DNA of 15,808 bases from CAINVV01 sp037440345. Lineage in GTDB: Bacteria > Bacteroidota > Bacteroidia > Bacteroidales > Prolixibacteraceae. The notes under the pieces are model-generated. The model was not told where the DNA came from. It was given only the letters and a program-made list of their open reading frames with translations, and searched no databases. The stretch spans positions 1 through 15,808 of the forward strand of contig JBBIUJ010000074.1 of the NCBI GenBank assembly GCA_037440345.1. The letters are read 5' to 3'. Position numbers and translations under genes: made by a program. How positions within the stretch are numbered: position 1 is the stretch's first letter; each line of letters begins with the position of its first letter. Shown piece after piece: positions 6,452 through 13,760 of this stretch.

Positions 6452-9400
6452 TTAGTTGAATATGTAACGAATTCCCAATTGCATGGAATAAGTTGAACTA
6501 TAACCAACGTTATCGCGATAAGTATTTTGAAGCATCTGGTTGCTGTTGTATGGATTAAGTCTGAAGGTAGGTTTGACAGTACCACCCGAAACTACACTGG
6601 AATTGTTTGCAGGAATCAGGATGTTATTTTGGTTGTAGAAATCTGCAATTCCCCAATTTTTATTGATCAGGTTGCCAACGTTCAGAATATCCAGACTTAC
6701 CTGGATCGTGTTACGTTTGCCACCAACTTTCACGAAGATTTCGTGCATAATTTTCGCATCGAATTGGTTTCTCCAGGGCATCAATGAACCATTGCGTTCT
6801 GCATACTTTCCTATACGGGTACGAAGGTATTTATCCTGGTCGATATAGTTGAAGAATGCAGTGCTCTGTGCTGCTGCTGTCCATAAAACATTCGCTCCGG
6901 ATGCATCCTTGACTGTTTGATCGACAAACGTAATTTCAGAAGCATTTTTAGGGACATAAATCAGGTTGTTTGAACCGGCACCGTCACGGACGATGTTGCT
7001 TGAATAAACATAAGAGAAACGTCCCTGTGAGCCACCTTCATAAACAACGGACAAAGTGGTAGCCATTGATTTAAGATACTCAATCTTGTAGGAGGCCGAG
7101 GCAATAAGCCTGTCAGGAACAACATAACTTGCATAGCTTAGCTCCTCGCTGTTGGCGCCATTTACATTGGCATTGCCATTCCATGCTGATGAGGCCTGGT
7201 CGCCGCTACCATCAACCAAATTTCTTGCATCACTACGGGTATAGGCAATCATACCGGTAAATCCGTTGGCAAATGCTTTTTCAAGTTTGGCTGTCAAAGA
7301 GTAGTAATAACCTTTGTTTCTGTTTTCAAGTACGATTGGTGACATACCATTGCTGGCAACAGCGTTTCCGGTTGTAATGGTCTTACCATCAGTGCTAAGC
7401 GTTTGATAGTAGGCATTCCCTCTGGTAGTTGAAGAAGTAACCGGATAAATCAACCGGTTATCAGGATACCCTGCGATGTTTAGTGGAGTTCCGGGTTTCA
7501 GGCCACGGTTGACAAAAAAGGCAGTGTTGATGTCTTTGTTGTAGATCCCTTCGATACTTCCCTTCAATCCAAATGGTAATTTGGCATCCATGGCTAAACT
7601 ACTCTTCCAGGATTGAGGCATTTTGAAGTCTTTGGATATGATGGTAAAGGTACTCGGAGCGATCTGACCGACTGCCGGCTGTGTAGTAGGATAGTATGCA
7701 TTTACTTCGGGTTTGAAAGGTCCGGGTACGTTAGCTTGTCCGGCATAAGTCATGGTGGTTTGTACCATACCTGCATCTCCAACCTGGCTGACGACCCATA
7801 CGAAAGGAACGCGACCGGTGAAAATACCAGTTCCTCCCCTGAGTACCAATGAGCGGTCTTCCTTGATGTTGTAGTTGAAACCAAAACGCGGTGATAACAT
7901 CACTTTGGATTTTGGCAGTGTTGCGGTACTGTACTTATTATCACCAAAAGTAAGGTTTTCAATCATCGGATGCGCTGCGGCTGGTTGAGAGAAAGTTGGA
8001 AGGTCTGCGCGCAATCCGGCGACCACTTTCAATTTTGAATTTACAGTAATCTCATCCTGAATGTAGGCCGAATACTGTCCGAATTTGAAACTAGGGAAAG
8101 CTTGTGCATAACCTGGAGTGTTGGAGAAAGTAATTCCAAAATCGGCAGGTTTGGCCCCGCTGGTAAAATCATTCCAGGAGTTGAATACATAAAAGCTGGT
8201 TCCAAAACGCATGAAACCATTCTTTGTCTCATTCGCTTCATATTGAAGACCGGCTGTAAAACTATTTTTGCCCTTAGACCAGGAAAGGTCATCGGTAATG
8301 GTTGTAGTTTTTACCTGGCGCAGGTTTCCATAGGAAAAAAGCTCTGTACCAAAGGAAACATAAGGTTTTCCTCCACTCAGGATATCAACAAACGGGAAGA
8401 TTTTACCATCGGTACTACGCGGTTCATCTTGGAATGAATTGGTATAACGCAAGGTATTCAATAGTTTGCCATTTAACAAAGAAGAGTTCAATTCAGCAGC
8501 CAAGGAACTAAAATTTGTTTCAGTATAATAACCTGAATTTTTGTACCACATGGCATCCATTGAGGTACGGGTACCGGTATAGATGGAAGAAAACGGTGAT
8601 GTTGATGTACTTGGATAACTTGGAGATTTAGCTTTGGTCTGACTGTAACGAATGTTGAATTTGTGGTTTCTGCTAATGTTCCAGTCAACACGTGCCAACA
8701 TTTTGGAAGCCGGACTTTCGTTGGAATACCCTTGATAAGGACCAGTTTCGTATCCATAGGTATCACTAAGATACTTACTGATCATGTCCATATCTGACTG
8801 GGTCGGACGGGCAACGTTAATCCCATCGGCAGGAGCTGCTGTGGTTGCGGCAACCCTGGGTGGCCCGGGAACGGTATTCTTTTCAGATTCGTAATTCACA
8901 AAGAAGAAAAGTTTATTTTTAATAATCGGTCCACCCAAACGGAAACCATACATCTTATACTCTGAAGGATTTTTCGTGAAAGGGGTGGCATTACCAACTT
9001 TATTGCCTTTGTATTTTTCACTGGCCATGAAGGTGTAAGCCGAACCAGTAAATTCATTACTCCCGGAGCGGGTAACTGCGTTGACTGAAGCGCCGATAAA
9101 ACCGCTTTGTCTGACATCAAAAGGAGTGATATTAACAGAAATCTGATCAATGGCATCCAGCGAAATCGGCGAGCCTCCAGCAGGAAGGTTGGTTCCAATA
9201 CCGAATGCGTTGTTGAACTGAGCTCCGTCTACCGTGATGTAGTTTTGACGGTAGTTTCCACCACCGATCGTCATACCACTTGATTGTGGGGTAAGACGTG
9301 TCACATCATTGATAGACCGGTTGACCGAGGGCATCATGGTGATCTGTCGTGTGGTAACGTTCATGGAGGCGCCATTTTTTTCGGAATTGTAGGGCGAAGG

Positions 9401-9778
9401 CTTCGTCCCAACTACTGTTACCTCTGCCACTGTTGCACTGCTTTCTTTCAGCGAGGTATTGAGTACAAATGATTCTCCCAATGCAAGCGTAATATCAGTG
9501 AAAGAGGCTTTTGCGTATCCCACAAAAGAGATGTCCACTTTGTATGGTCCACCCGTACGCATACCTTGCAAACTGAATCGACCATCGGCATTTGTAACCG
9601 TTCCATACTGGGTACCTGAAGGAACATGGACTGCCACAATAGCGGCACCTGGGAGCGATTCATTGCCACTGGTTACCCGGCCACTTATGCCGGAAGATGT
9701 AACCTGAGCAACGGCAGTTGCAAAAATGCTTGCAAATAATACAAGAGTCAAGCAGAGCTTTAAAAGGTTGTTTTTCAT
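6452..9778 (-). CDS. Oar-like TonB-dependent outer membrane receptor with CarboxypepD_reg domain
   Basis: A 1108-residue outer membrane protein. Seen: signal peptide with cleavage after AVA (about residue 25). A carboxypeptidase-regulatory-like beta domain follows (28-110, ISGRVTSGNESLPGAAIVAV and VTNADGRFSLQGMRTGGPYK), then the plug domain (about 118-245) with MNVTTRQITMMPSVNRSIND, NYITVDGAQFNNAFGIG and DQISVNITPFDVRQSGFIGA. The last part is a large beta barrel rich in Tyr, Asn and Ser, ending with YSMQLGIRYIFN. The spacing DVTRLTPQSSG plus NITPFDVR is characteristic of the Oar subgroup rather than SusC: there is no SusD partner and no TonB-box-linked polysaccharide locus nearby. Oar of Myxococcus is needed for export of the protease PopC, and Bacteroidota homologues have unknown cargo. 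The gene is alone between two terminators. Class is firm; substrate unknown. Confidence 0.93.
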   Translation of the reverse strand: MKNNLLKLCLTLVLFASIFATAVAQVTSSGISGRVTSGNESLPGAAIVAVHVPSGTQYGTVTNADGRFSLQGMRTGGPYKVDISFVGYAKASFTDITLALGESFVLNTSLKESSATVAEVTVVGTKPSPYNSEKNGASMNVTTRQITMMPSVNRSINDVTRLTPQSSGMTIGGGNYRQNYITVDGAQFNNAFGIGTNLPAGGSPISLDAIDQISVNITPFDVRQSGFIGASVNAVTRSGSNEFTGSAYTFMASEKYKGNKVGNATPFTKNPSEYKMYGFRLGGPIIKNKLFFFVNYESEKNTVPGPPRVAATTAAPADGINVARPTQSDMDMISKYLSDTYGYETGPYQGYSNESPASKMLARVDWNISRNHKFNIRYSQTKAKSPSYPSTSTSPFSSIYTGTRTSMDAMWYKNSGYYTETNFSSLAAELNSSLLNGKLLNTLRYTNSFQDEPRSTDGKIFPFVDILSGGKPYVSFGTELFSYGNLRQVKTTTITDDLSWSKGKNSFTAGLQYEANETKNGFMRFGTSFYVFNSWNDFTSGAKPADFGITFSNTPGYAQAFPSFKFGQYSAYIQDEITVNSKLKVVAGLRADLPTFSQPAAAHPMIENLTFGDNKYSTATLPKSKVMLSPRFGFNYNIKEDRSLVLRGGTGIFTGRVPFVWVVSQVGDAGMVQTTMTYAGQANVPGPFKPEVNAYYPTTQPAVGQIAPSTFTIISKDFKMPQSWKSSLAMDAKLPFGLKGSIEGIYNKDINTAFFVNRGLKPGTPLNIAGYPDNRLIYPVTSSTTRGNAYYQTLSTDGKTITTGNAVASNGMSPIVLENRNKGYYYSLTAKLEKAFANGFTGMIAYTRSDARNLVDGSGDQASSAWNGNANVNGANSEELSYASYVVPDRLIASASYKIEYLKSMATTLSVVYEGGSQGRFSYVYSSNIVRDGAGSNNLIYVPKNASEITFVDQTVKDASGANVLWTAAAQSTAFFNYIDQDKYLRTRIGKYAERNGSLMPWRNQFDAKIMHEIFVKVGGKRNTIQVSLDILNVGNLINKNWGIADFYNQNNILIPANNSSVVSGGTVKPTFRLNPYNSNQMLQNTYRDNVGYSSTYSMQLGIRYIFN

Positions 9779-9925
9779 TAATGATAATTTTAATTACACA
9801 TTTTTAGTTTAAACTTCGATAGGTAATATGAGCGATCTATATTTAACATTTATTAGTAATTCGGATCTGAGGTAGTCCAACTTGACTTTTGATTGCACAG
9901 AGTGCATAATTTGCTCAAATATCTC

Positions 9926-9933
9926 CAAATATA
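9926..9933 (-). promoter_or_regulatory. Candidate -7 element for the TonB-dependent receptor
   Basis: TATATTTG on the minus strand matches TAnnTTTG, but it is nearly 150 bases from the receptor ATG and lacks a TTG at -33 spacing. It is the only consensus match I found upstream of the receptor. Weak call. Confidence 0.25.
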
Positions 9934-10079
9934 ACGATACCTGTTGATTTAATTCCATGACAGAAGTTGTGGTGGCAATTTATTTATTAACTTTTTAGCA
10001 TAATTTATTAACATTTTTTACCATAGTAGTTGATTTGTTCGAAAACATCTCCGTTAAGTAGATTACTTGGTTGAAAAAG

Positions 10080-10111
10080 TTGTCTGTATACAGGATGATT
10101 TTATACTTTTG
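10080..10111 (+). promoter_or_regulatory. Bacteroidota-type promoter for nadA
   Basis: A -33 TTG (10080-10082) and a -7 TACTTTTG (10104-10111) are separated by 21 bases, fitting the phylum consensus of TTG, about 19-21 bases, TAnnTTTG. The predicted start is near 10117, leaving about 19 bases before the ATG at 10136. Because this promoter lies inside the longer TTG-initiated reading frame (from 10067), it argues for the ATG as the true start. Confidence 0.7.
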
Positions 10112-10135
10112 CATCTTCAAAATGAAAAAGAAAAG

Positions 10136-11125
10136 ATGAGGGATACATTCTCAAAGTTGATTGATCACAGTGGATTTGTAGACATACCAGTTCCTGCAGG
10201 AATAGACTATGTTGCTGAAATTGACAGACTGAAGAGAGAGAAAAACGCGATTATTCTCGGTCACTATTATTTAACTCCTGAATTACAGGATATTTCTGAT
10301 TTTTTGGGTGATTCATTGGCCCTTGCGCAACAGGCTGAAGCTACGACTGCAGATATGATATTGTTTGTTGGCGTTCATTTTATGGCAGAAACTGCTAAAA
10401 TCCTAAATCCCGGCAAGAAGGTAATTGTTCCGGATATGAAGGCGGGCTGTTCTCTGGCTGAATCAGCGCCAGCTCCTGATTTTAAGCGATTTCGCGATCA
10501 GTATCCTGACCACGTGGTGATTTCTTACATCAATTGTTCAGCTGAAATTAAGGCGCTCTCCGATGTAATCGTCACATCTTCGAATGCAAAAAAAATAGTG
10601 GAGTCCTTTCCCAAAGATCAAAAAATTATTTTCGCACCTGATAAAAATCTGGGTAATTACCTCAATTCGGTAACCGGAAGGGATATGGTATTGTGGGATG
10701 GCGCTTGTATGGTACACGAAAAATATTCGTTGGAAAAAATTATTGAACTCAAAAACGAACATCCTGATGCAGTGTTGATATCCCATCCTGAATGTGAAAG
10801 GCCCATCTTACTGGTTTCTGACTTTGTTGGTTCGACAACGGCCCTTTTAAATTACGTTACCGCCAGCGAGGGGAGAAAATTTATTGTAGCCACTGAAAGT
10901 GGAATTCTTCATCAGATGAAGTCCAAATGTCCTGATAAGATTTTTATGCCGGCGCCATCCATTGATGCTACTTGCGGATGTAATGATTGCAGTTTCATGA
11001 AGTTAAACACACTTAAAAAGCTCTACCTTGCCTTGCTTTATGAGCAACCTGAGATTATCCTTAGGGAAGAGTTAATGGTCAAAGCAAAGATGCCAATAGT
11101 CAGAATGCTCGAACTATCTAAATAG
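10136..11125 (+). CDS. nadA: Quinolinate synthase NadA
   Basis: NadA condenses iminoaspartate with dihydroxyacetone phosphate to make quinolinate for NAD synthesis, using a [4Fe-4S] cluster. From the ATG at 10136 the protein is 329 aa, the normal family length. Seen: NAIILGHYYLTPELQDISDF (37-56), VHFMAETAKILNPGKKVIVP (80-99), then MKAGCSLAESAP (101-112), WDGACMVHE (187-195), ISHPECER (215-222), VGSTTALLNYVTA (231-243) and the cysteine-rich ATCGCNDCSFMKLN (278-291). The likely cluster ligands are C105, C191 and one of C280/C282/C285. YVNCSAE-type sequence (131-137, YINCSAE) is also conserved. A TTG start at 10067 would add 23 residues unlike the family and would lie upstream of the predicted transcription start. 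No nadB or nadC lies next to it. No clear terminator follows before the next gene, 123 bases on. Confidence 0.97.
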   Translation: MRDTFSKLIDHSGFVDIPVPAGIDYVAEIDRLKREKNAIILGHYYLTPELQDISDFLGDSLALAQQAEATTADMILFVGVHFMAETAKILNPGKKVIVPDMKAGCSLAESAPAPDFKRFRDQYPDHVVISYINCSAEIKALSDVIVTSSNAKKIVESFPKDQKIIFAPDKNLGNYLNSVTGRDMVLWDGACMVHEKYSLEKIIELKNEHPDAVLISHPECERPILLVSDFVGSTTALLNYVTASEGRKFIVATESGILHQMKSKCPDKIFMPAPSIDATCGCNDCSFMKLNTLKKLYLALLYEQPEIILREELMVKAKMPIVRMLELSK

Positions 11126-11248
11126 TTGTTAAAACAGTCTTTCCGTGGGGGAATAAATCACCAAAACACGAAATTCTCCTTAAAATTTCTTTTCTTTGTC
11201 AGGCTGTTTTGAGTCTTTCTCAAAGCAATCATTGAAACATTACTGTGA

Positions 11249-12592
11249 ATGAGAAAAAATAATTTATTGCTTTACGTCCTCTTTTTTGCACTTGTCTTAA
11301 CTATATTTTCCTGCAAAAAAAGTAGTACAACAACAGAACCAACAGTTCTTCCTGCCAATGTATTCAACGGCAGTATCAACATCTATTCCAGTGGCAACGA
11401 TACTACCCTACAGCGATTTCTGAATGGAAAGTACAATAAAATCAAAGGAAGTCTGATTTTATCTTCCTCTGATGTAATTGATTACAAGAAATATTTTGTG
11501 AACCTTGTTGAGGTACAGGGATCTGTTAACCTTTATAAAATTCCCAACAAAGATTTGTCCTTTTTGTCTACACTCAGGAACATAGTCGGTAATTTTCAAG
11601 TTTCATCTTGTCCCGAACTGACCTCATTCAATGGCGTTGCTTCTCTGGATACGATTGGATCTTCTTTGATTGTTGAAAGAAATCCCAGGTTTGTGAACTT
11701 TACCGGATTGGAGCAAATCCTAAAGATTTCGTCAATTACAGTGACTGCCAACCCCTCTCTCGTCTCTTTTGCCGGTCTGCAGAATTTGACGACAATGACT
11801 GGTTCTCTCGGTATTAATCAGAATCCTGTTCTTACTTCACTTATTGGATTAACAGGATTGACCTCCATTGGTGGTGATATGAACATTAGTGAAAATCCTA
11901 ATTTTGTTGGTTTCACCGGGCTGGCCAATCTTCTTGAGATCAAGGGTACACTCTCCTTGACAACGCTTCCACAACTTAACAGCCTTACAAATCTTATTCC
12001 GGTCAACGATACAATTACTTCCATTTCGCTTGTCGATTGCAACGGATTGCGCAATTTACAGGGTTTAAGTAATATTCCGTGTATCAAAAGTAATTTGAAC
12101 ATTGTGGCCTGCAACAATCTTGAGAACCTAACCGGCCTGGCAAAAATTGATACCATCAAAGGTACTGTGGTCCTCAATAAGCTTGAAAAGCTCAGTTCAT
12201 TTACGGGATTGAACGGCATAAAATATATCAAAAAGGATGTCCGTATATCAGAATGTAACAGCATGACCGGAATGAATGGTTTTGCCCTTCTTGATAGTAT
12301 TGGCGGGGGATTATTGGTGCAAGACAATGCATCGTTGGTTAATTTTAGTGGTTTTGCTAAGGTAAAAACCGTACGGGGGAAGGTTGAAATTCTTGAGAAT
12401 GCCTCGCTCAGCTCTTTGGATGGACTTGAAAACCTGAAAAATGCCCGCAGTTCGATGGATATCTATTACAATTCGAATCTAACCGGTTATTGTGCCATCA
12501 AGGCTTTGAACCTTACCGGAACAGCTTATATCAGCCAGAATAAATTCACGCCTACCTGGACGCAAATCAAAGCTGGAGATTGTTCAAGATAG
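11249..12592 (+). CDS. Lipoprotein with twelve tandem 24-residue leucine-rich-type repeats
   Basis: 447 aa. A hydrophobic signal (residues 5-21) ends in a lipobox-like TIFSC, with the lipidated Cys at 22, then KKSSTTTEPT. No acidic residues follow the Cys directly, so the Bacteroidota surface-export signal is not obvious. From residue 124 to 410 the protein is twelve consecutive repeats of 24 residues (one is 23), starting at 124, 148, 171, 195, 219, 243, 267, 291, 315, 339, 363 and 387. The core is L.SF.GL..L..I followed by .G.L.I..NP. This suggests a right-handed solenoid related to receptor L-domain or leucine-rich repeats. Similar but degenerate units cover about 60-123. A C-terminal cap has LTGYCAIKALNLTG and a Cys at 415 and 445. 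The role is unknown; binding or adhesion at the envelope is likely for such solenoids. The gene stands alone and ends in a strong terminator. Confidence 0.85.
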   Translation: MRKNNLLLYVLFFALVLTIFSCKKSSTTTEPTVLPANVFNGSINIYSSGNDTTLQRFLNGKYNKIKGSLILSSSDVIDYKKYFVNLVEVQGSVNLYKIPNKDLSFLSTLRNIVGNFQVSSCPELTSFNGVASLDTIGSSLIVERNPRFVNFTGLEQILKISSITVTANPSLVSFAGLQNLTTMTGSLGINQNPVLTSLIGLTGLTSIGGDMNISENPNFVGFTGLANLLEIKGTLSLTTLPQLNSLTNLIPVNDTITSISLVDCNGLRNLQGLSNIPCIKSNLNIVACNNLENLTGLAKIDTIKGTVVLNKLEKLSSFTGLNGIKYIKKDVRISECNSMTGMNGFALLDSIGGGLLVQDNASLVNFSGFAKVKTVRGKVEILENASLSSLDGLENLKNARSSMDIYYNSNLTGYCAIKALNLTGTAYISQNKFTPTWTQIKAGDCSR

Positions 12593-12638
12593 AATGAAAT
12601 AAAAAACGCCCGGAAGGGCGTTTTTTATTTCATTCTAT
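12589..12638. terminator. Bidirectional terminator containing both converging stop codons
   Basis: A perfect 23-bp stem (12589-12611 with 12616-12638) closes a GGAA tetraloop. The GC core is cgccc/gggcg, flanked by A6 on one side and T6 on the other, so it works in both directions. The repeat-lipoprotein stop (TAG, 12590-12592) lies in the left arm, and the aminotransferase stop (TGA on the minus strand, 12630-12632) in the right arm. Confidence 0.93.
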
Positions 12639-13643
12639 GACATCGGTCCAGCCATGGATATCCTCTTCTGTCCCGTATTGTATTCCCCTGAGTTTTTCGT
12701 AAAGCTTTACACTAATTTTCCCCGGTTCCGTACCATACAGATATTCTTTGTTCAGATCAGCATCCAGAACCCTTTTGATCGGCGAAATAACAGCAGCAGT
12801 ACCGCAGGCGCCAATTTCGTCAAATTCTGCCAGCTCTTCGACCGGAATGGGCCGTTCTTCAACTTCCATTCCCATATCCTTTGCCAGTTGCCTTAAACTC
12901 ATGTTGGTGATGGAAGGCAATATGGATGTTGATTTTGGCGTAATGTATTTGTTTTGTTTGATTCCGAAGAAATTGGCTGGACCACATTCATCCAGATATT
13001 TTTTCTCTTTGGCATCAAGGTACAAAACCGCAGAAAAGCCATTTTCGTGCGCTTTGTGGCCTGAAGCCAGGCTGGCAGCATAGTTTCCGCCCACTTTGAA
13101 TGTACCTGTTCCAAGAGGAGCTGCCCGGTCGTATTCTCGGTAGATAACCAGATCAGTTGGTTTGAATCCTTCCTTGAAGTATGGACCAACAGGCATTACG
13201 AAAATCATGAACAGATATTCATCAGCGGGTTTGACGCCTATTTGCGCACCGGTGCCAATCAACAATGGTCGAATGTACAGGGAGGCGCCTGATTCGTATG
13301 GAGGGACAAATCTTTCGTTTAGGAGCACTGCTTTCTTCACTGCCTCAGTGAAGAGCGAATCCGGAACTTCGGCCATCATGATCCCTTTGGCACTATGCCG
13401 CATTCTTCTGGCATTTTCTATCATCCTGAATACCCTGATCTTACCATCTTTACCCCGGAAAGCCTTTAATCCTTCAAATGCTTCCTGCCCGTAATGCAGG
13501 GAAGTAGCGGCCATATGTATGTTAAGCATCTCTGAATCACTTACTTCAAGTTCTTCCCAGGCTCCGTTCTTGTACCAGCTTCGAACATTGTAATCAGTTT
13601 TGCTGTAACCAAATGCAAGGTTTTTCCAATCGATTGACTCCAT
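12630..13643 (-). CDS. ilvE: Branched-chain amino acid aminotransferase
   Basis: PLP enzyme of fold type IV that interconverts Leu/Ile/Val and their 2-oxo acids with glutamate/2-oxoglutarate. Seen in 337 aa: HMAATSLHYGQEAFEGLKAF (43-62), RVFRMIENARRM (70-81), YIRPLLIGTGAQIGVKPA (123-140), and LGTGTFKVGGNYAASL (177-192) with the PLP-binding lysine at 183. KKYLDECGPANFFGI follows (the acidic residue and glycine loop typical of class IV), then TNMSLRQLAKDMGMEVEER and EIGACGTAAVISPI (C-terminal phosphate-binding loop). The length and sequence style fit the larger BCAT-type group found in Bacteroidota and eukaryotes (GTxxxKVGGNY) rather than the E. coli IlvE subgroup. Start ATG is at 13641-13643, with a TAnnTTTG element 19 bases upstream. 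It is alone, with no ilv or leu genes beside it. The function call is firm; the symbol follows common usage. Confidence 0.95.
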   Translation of the reverse strand: MESIDWKNLAFGYSKTDYNVRSWYKNGAWEELEVSDSEMLNIHMAATSLHYGQEAFEGLKAFRGKDGKIRVFRMIENARRMRHSAKGIMMAEVPDSLFTEAVKKAVLLNERFVPPYESGASLYIRPLLIGTGAQIGVKPADEYLFMIFVMPVGPYFKEGFKPTDLVIYREYDRAAPLGTGTFKVGGNYAASLASGHKAHENGFSAVLYLDAKEKKYLDECGPANFFGIKQNKYITPKSTSILPSITNMSLRQLAKDMGMEVEERPIPVEELAEFDEIGACGTAAVISPIKRVLDADLNKEYLYGTEPGKISVKLYEKLRGIQYGTEEDIHGWTDVIE

Positions 13644-13662
13644 AGCTATATATTGTTTACCA

Positions 13663-13670
13663 CAAAATTA
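13663..13670 (-). promoter_or_regulatory. Bacteroidota -7 promoter element for the aminotransferase
   Basis: The minus strand reads TAATTTTG, an exact TAnnTTTG match, predicting a start near 13656 and a very short leader of about 13 bases. No TTG lies at the -33 spacing. No leader peptide or attenuator fits in this space. Confidence 0.5.
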
Positions 13671-13742
13671 AACTATTCTGTCGATTTTTCTGTTTTTTGT
13701 TATAACTTGTTTGAAATGTTTCTTCTTAGCCCAACAATCCAC

Positions 13743-13760
13743 AATCTTTAATCTTTAATT
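13743..13760 (-). repeat. GATTAAA heptamer repeat at the end of the DUF4091-like gene
   Basis: On the minus strand the end of the gene reads attaaagattaaagatt: two copies of GATTAAA plus a partial third. The stop codon TAA (13748-13750) is one of the repeat positions, and the last residues (QIKD) are repeat-encoded. It has the same architecture as the GGATAAA block at the hisS 3' end. Confidence 0.6.

Larger units (their letters stand above)
9779..10135. other. Divergent intergenic region between the Oar-like receptor and nadA
   Basis: 357 bases without a gene, AT-rich. It holds a candidate minus-strand -7 element (TATATTTG, 9926-9933), which would give the receptor mRNA a leader of roughly 140 bases. 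It also holds a pair of direct repeats of tttattaac(a)ttttt at 9983-9997 and 10004-10020 with a 21-base period, and the nadA promoter at 10080-10111. A five-codon ORF (10122-10139) runs into nadA. I see no riboswitch-like conserved fold and no RNA gene. Confidence 0.6.

Noticed and set aside
8041..8437. Overlapping ORFs of about 80-110 codons on both strands within the receptor gene
   Set aside because: They are out-of-frame shadows of a continuous 1108-residue receptor and show no independent features.
10067..10135. TTG start for nadA, adding 23 residues
   Set aside because: A well-spaced promoter lies within this stretch, and the ATG at 10136 gives the normal family length.
11126..11248. 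Small hairpins (tttgag/ctcaaa at 11208-11224; gaaatt/aatttc) as a nadA terminator
   Set aside because: Stems are only 6 bp and AT-rich, with no T-run following, so they are within chance expectation.
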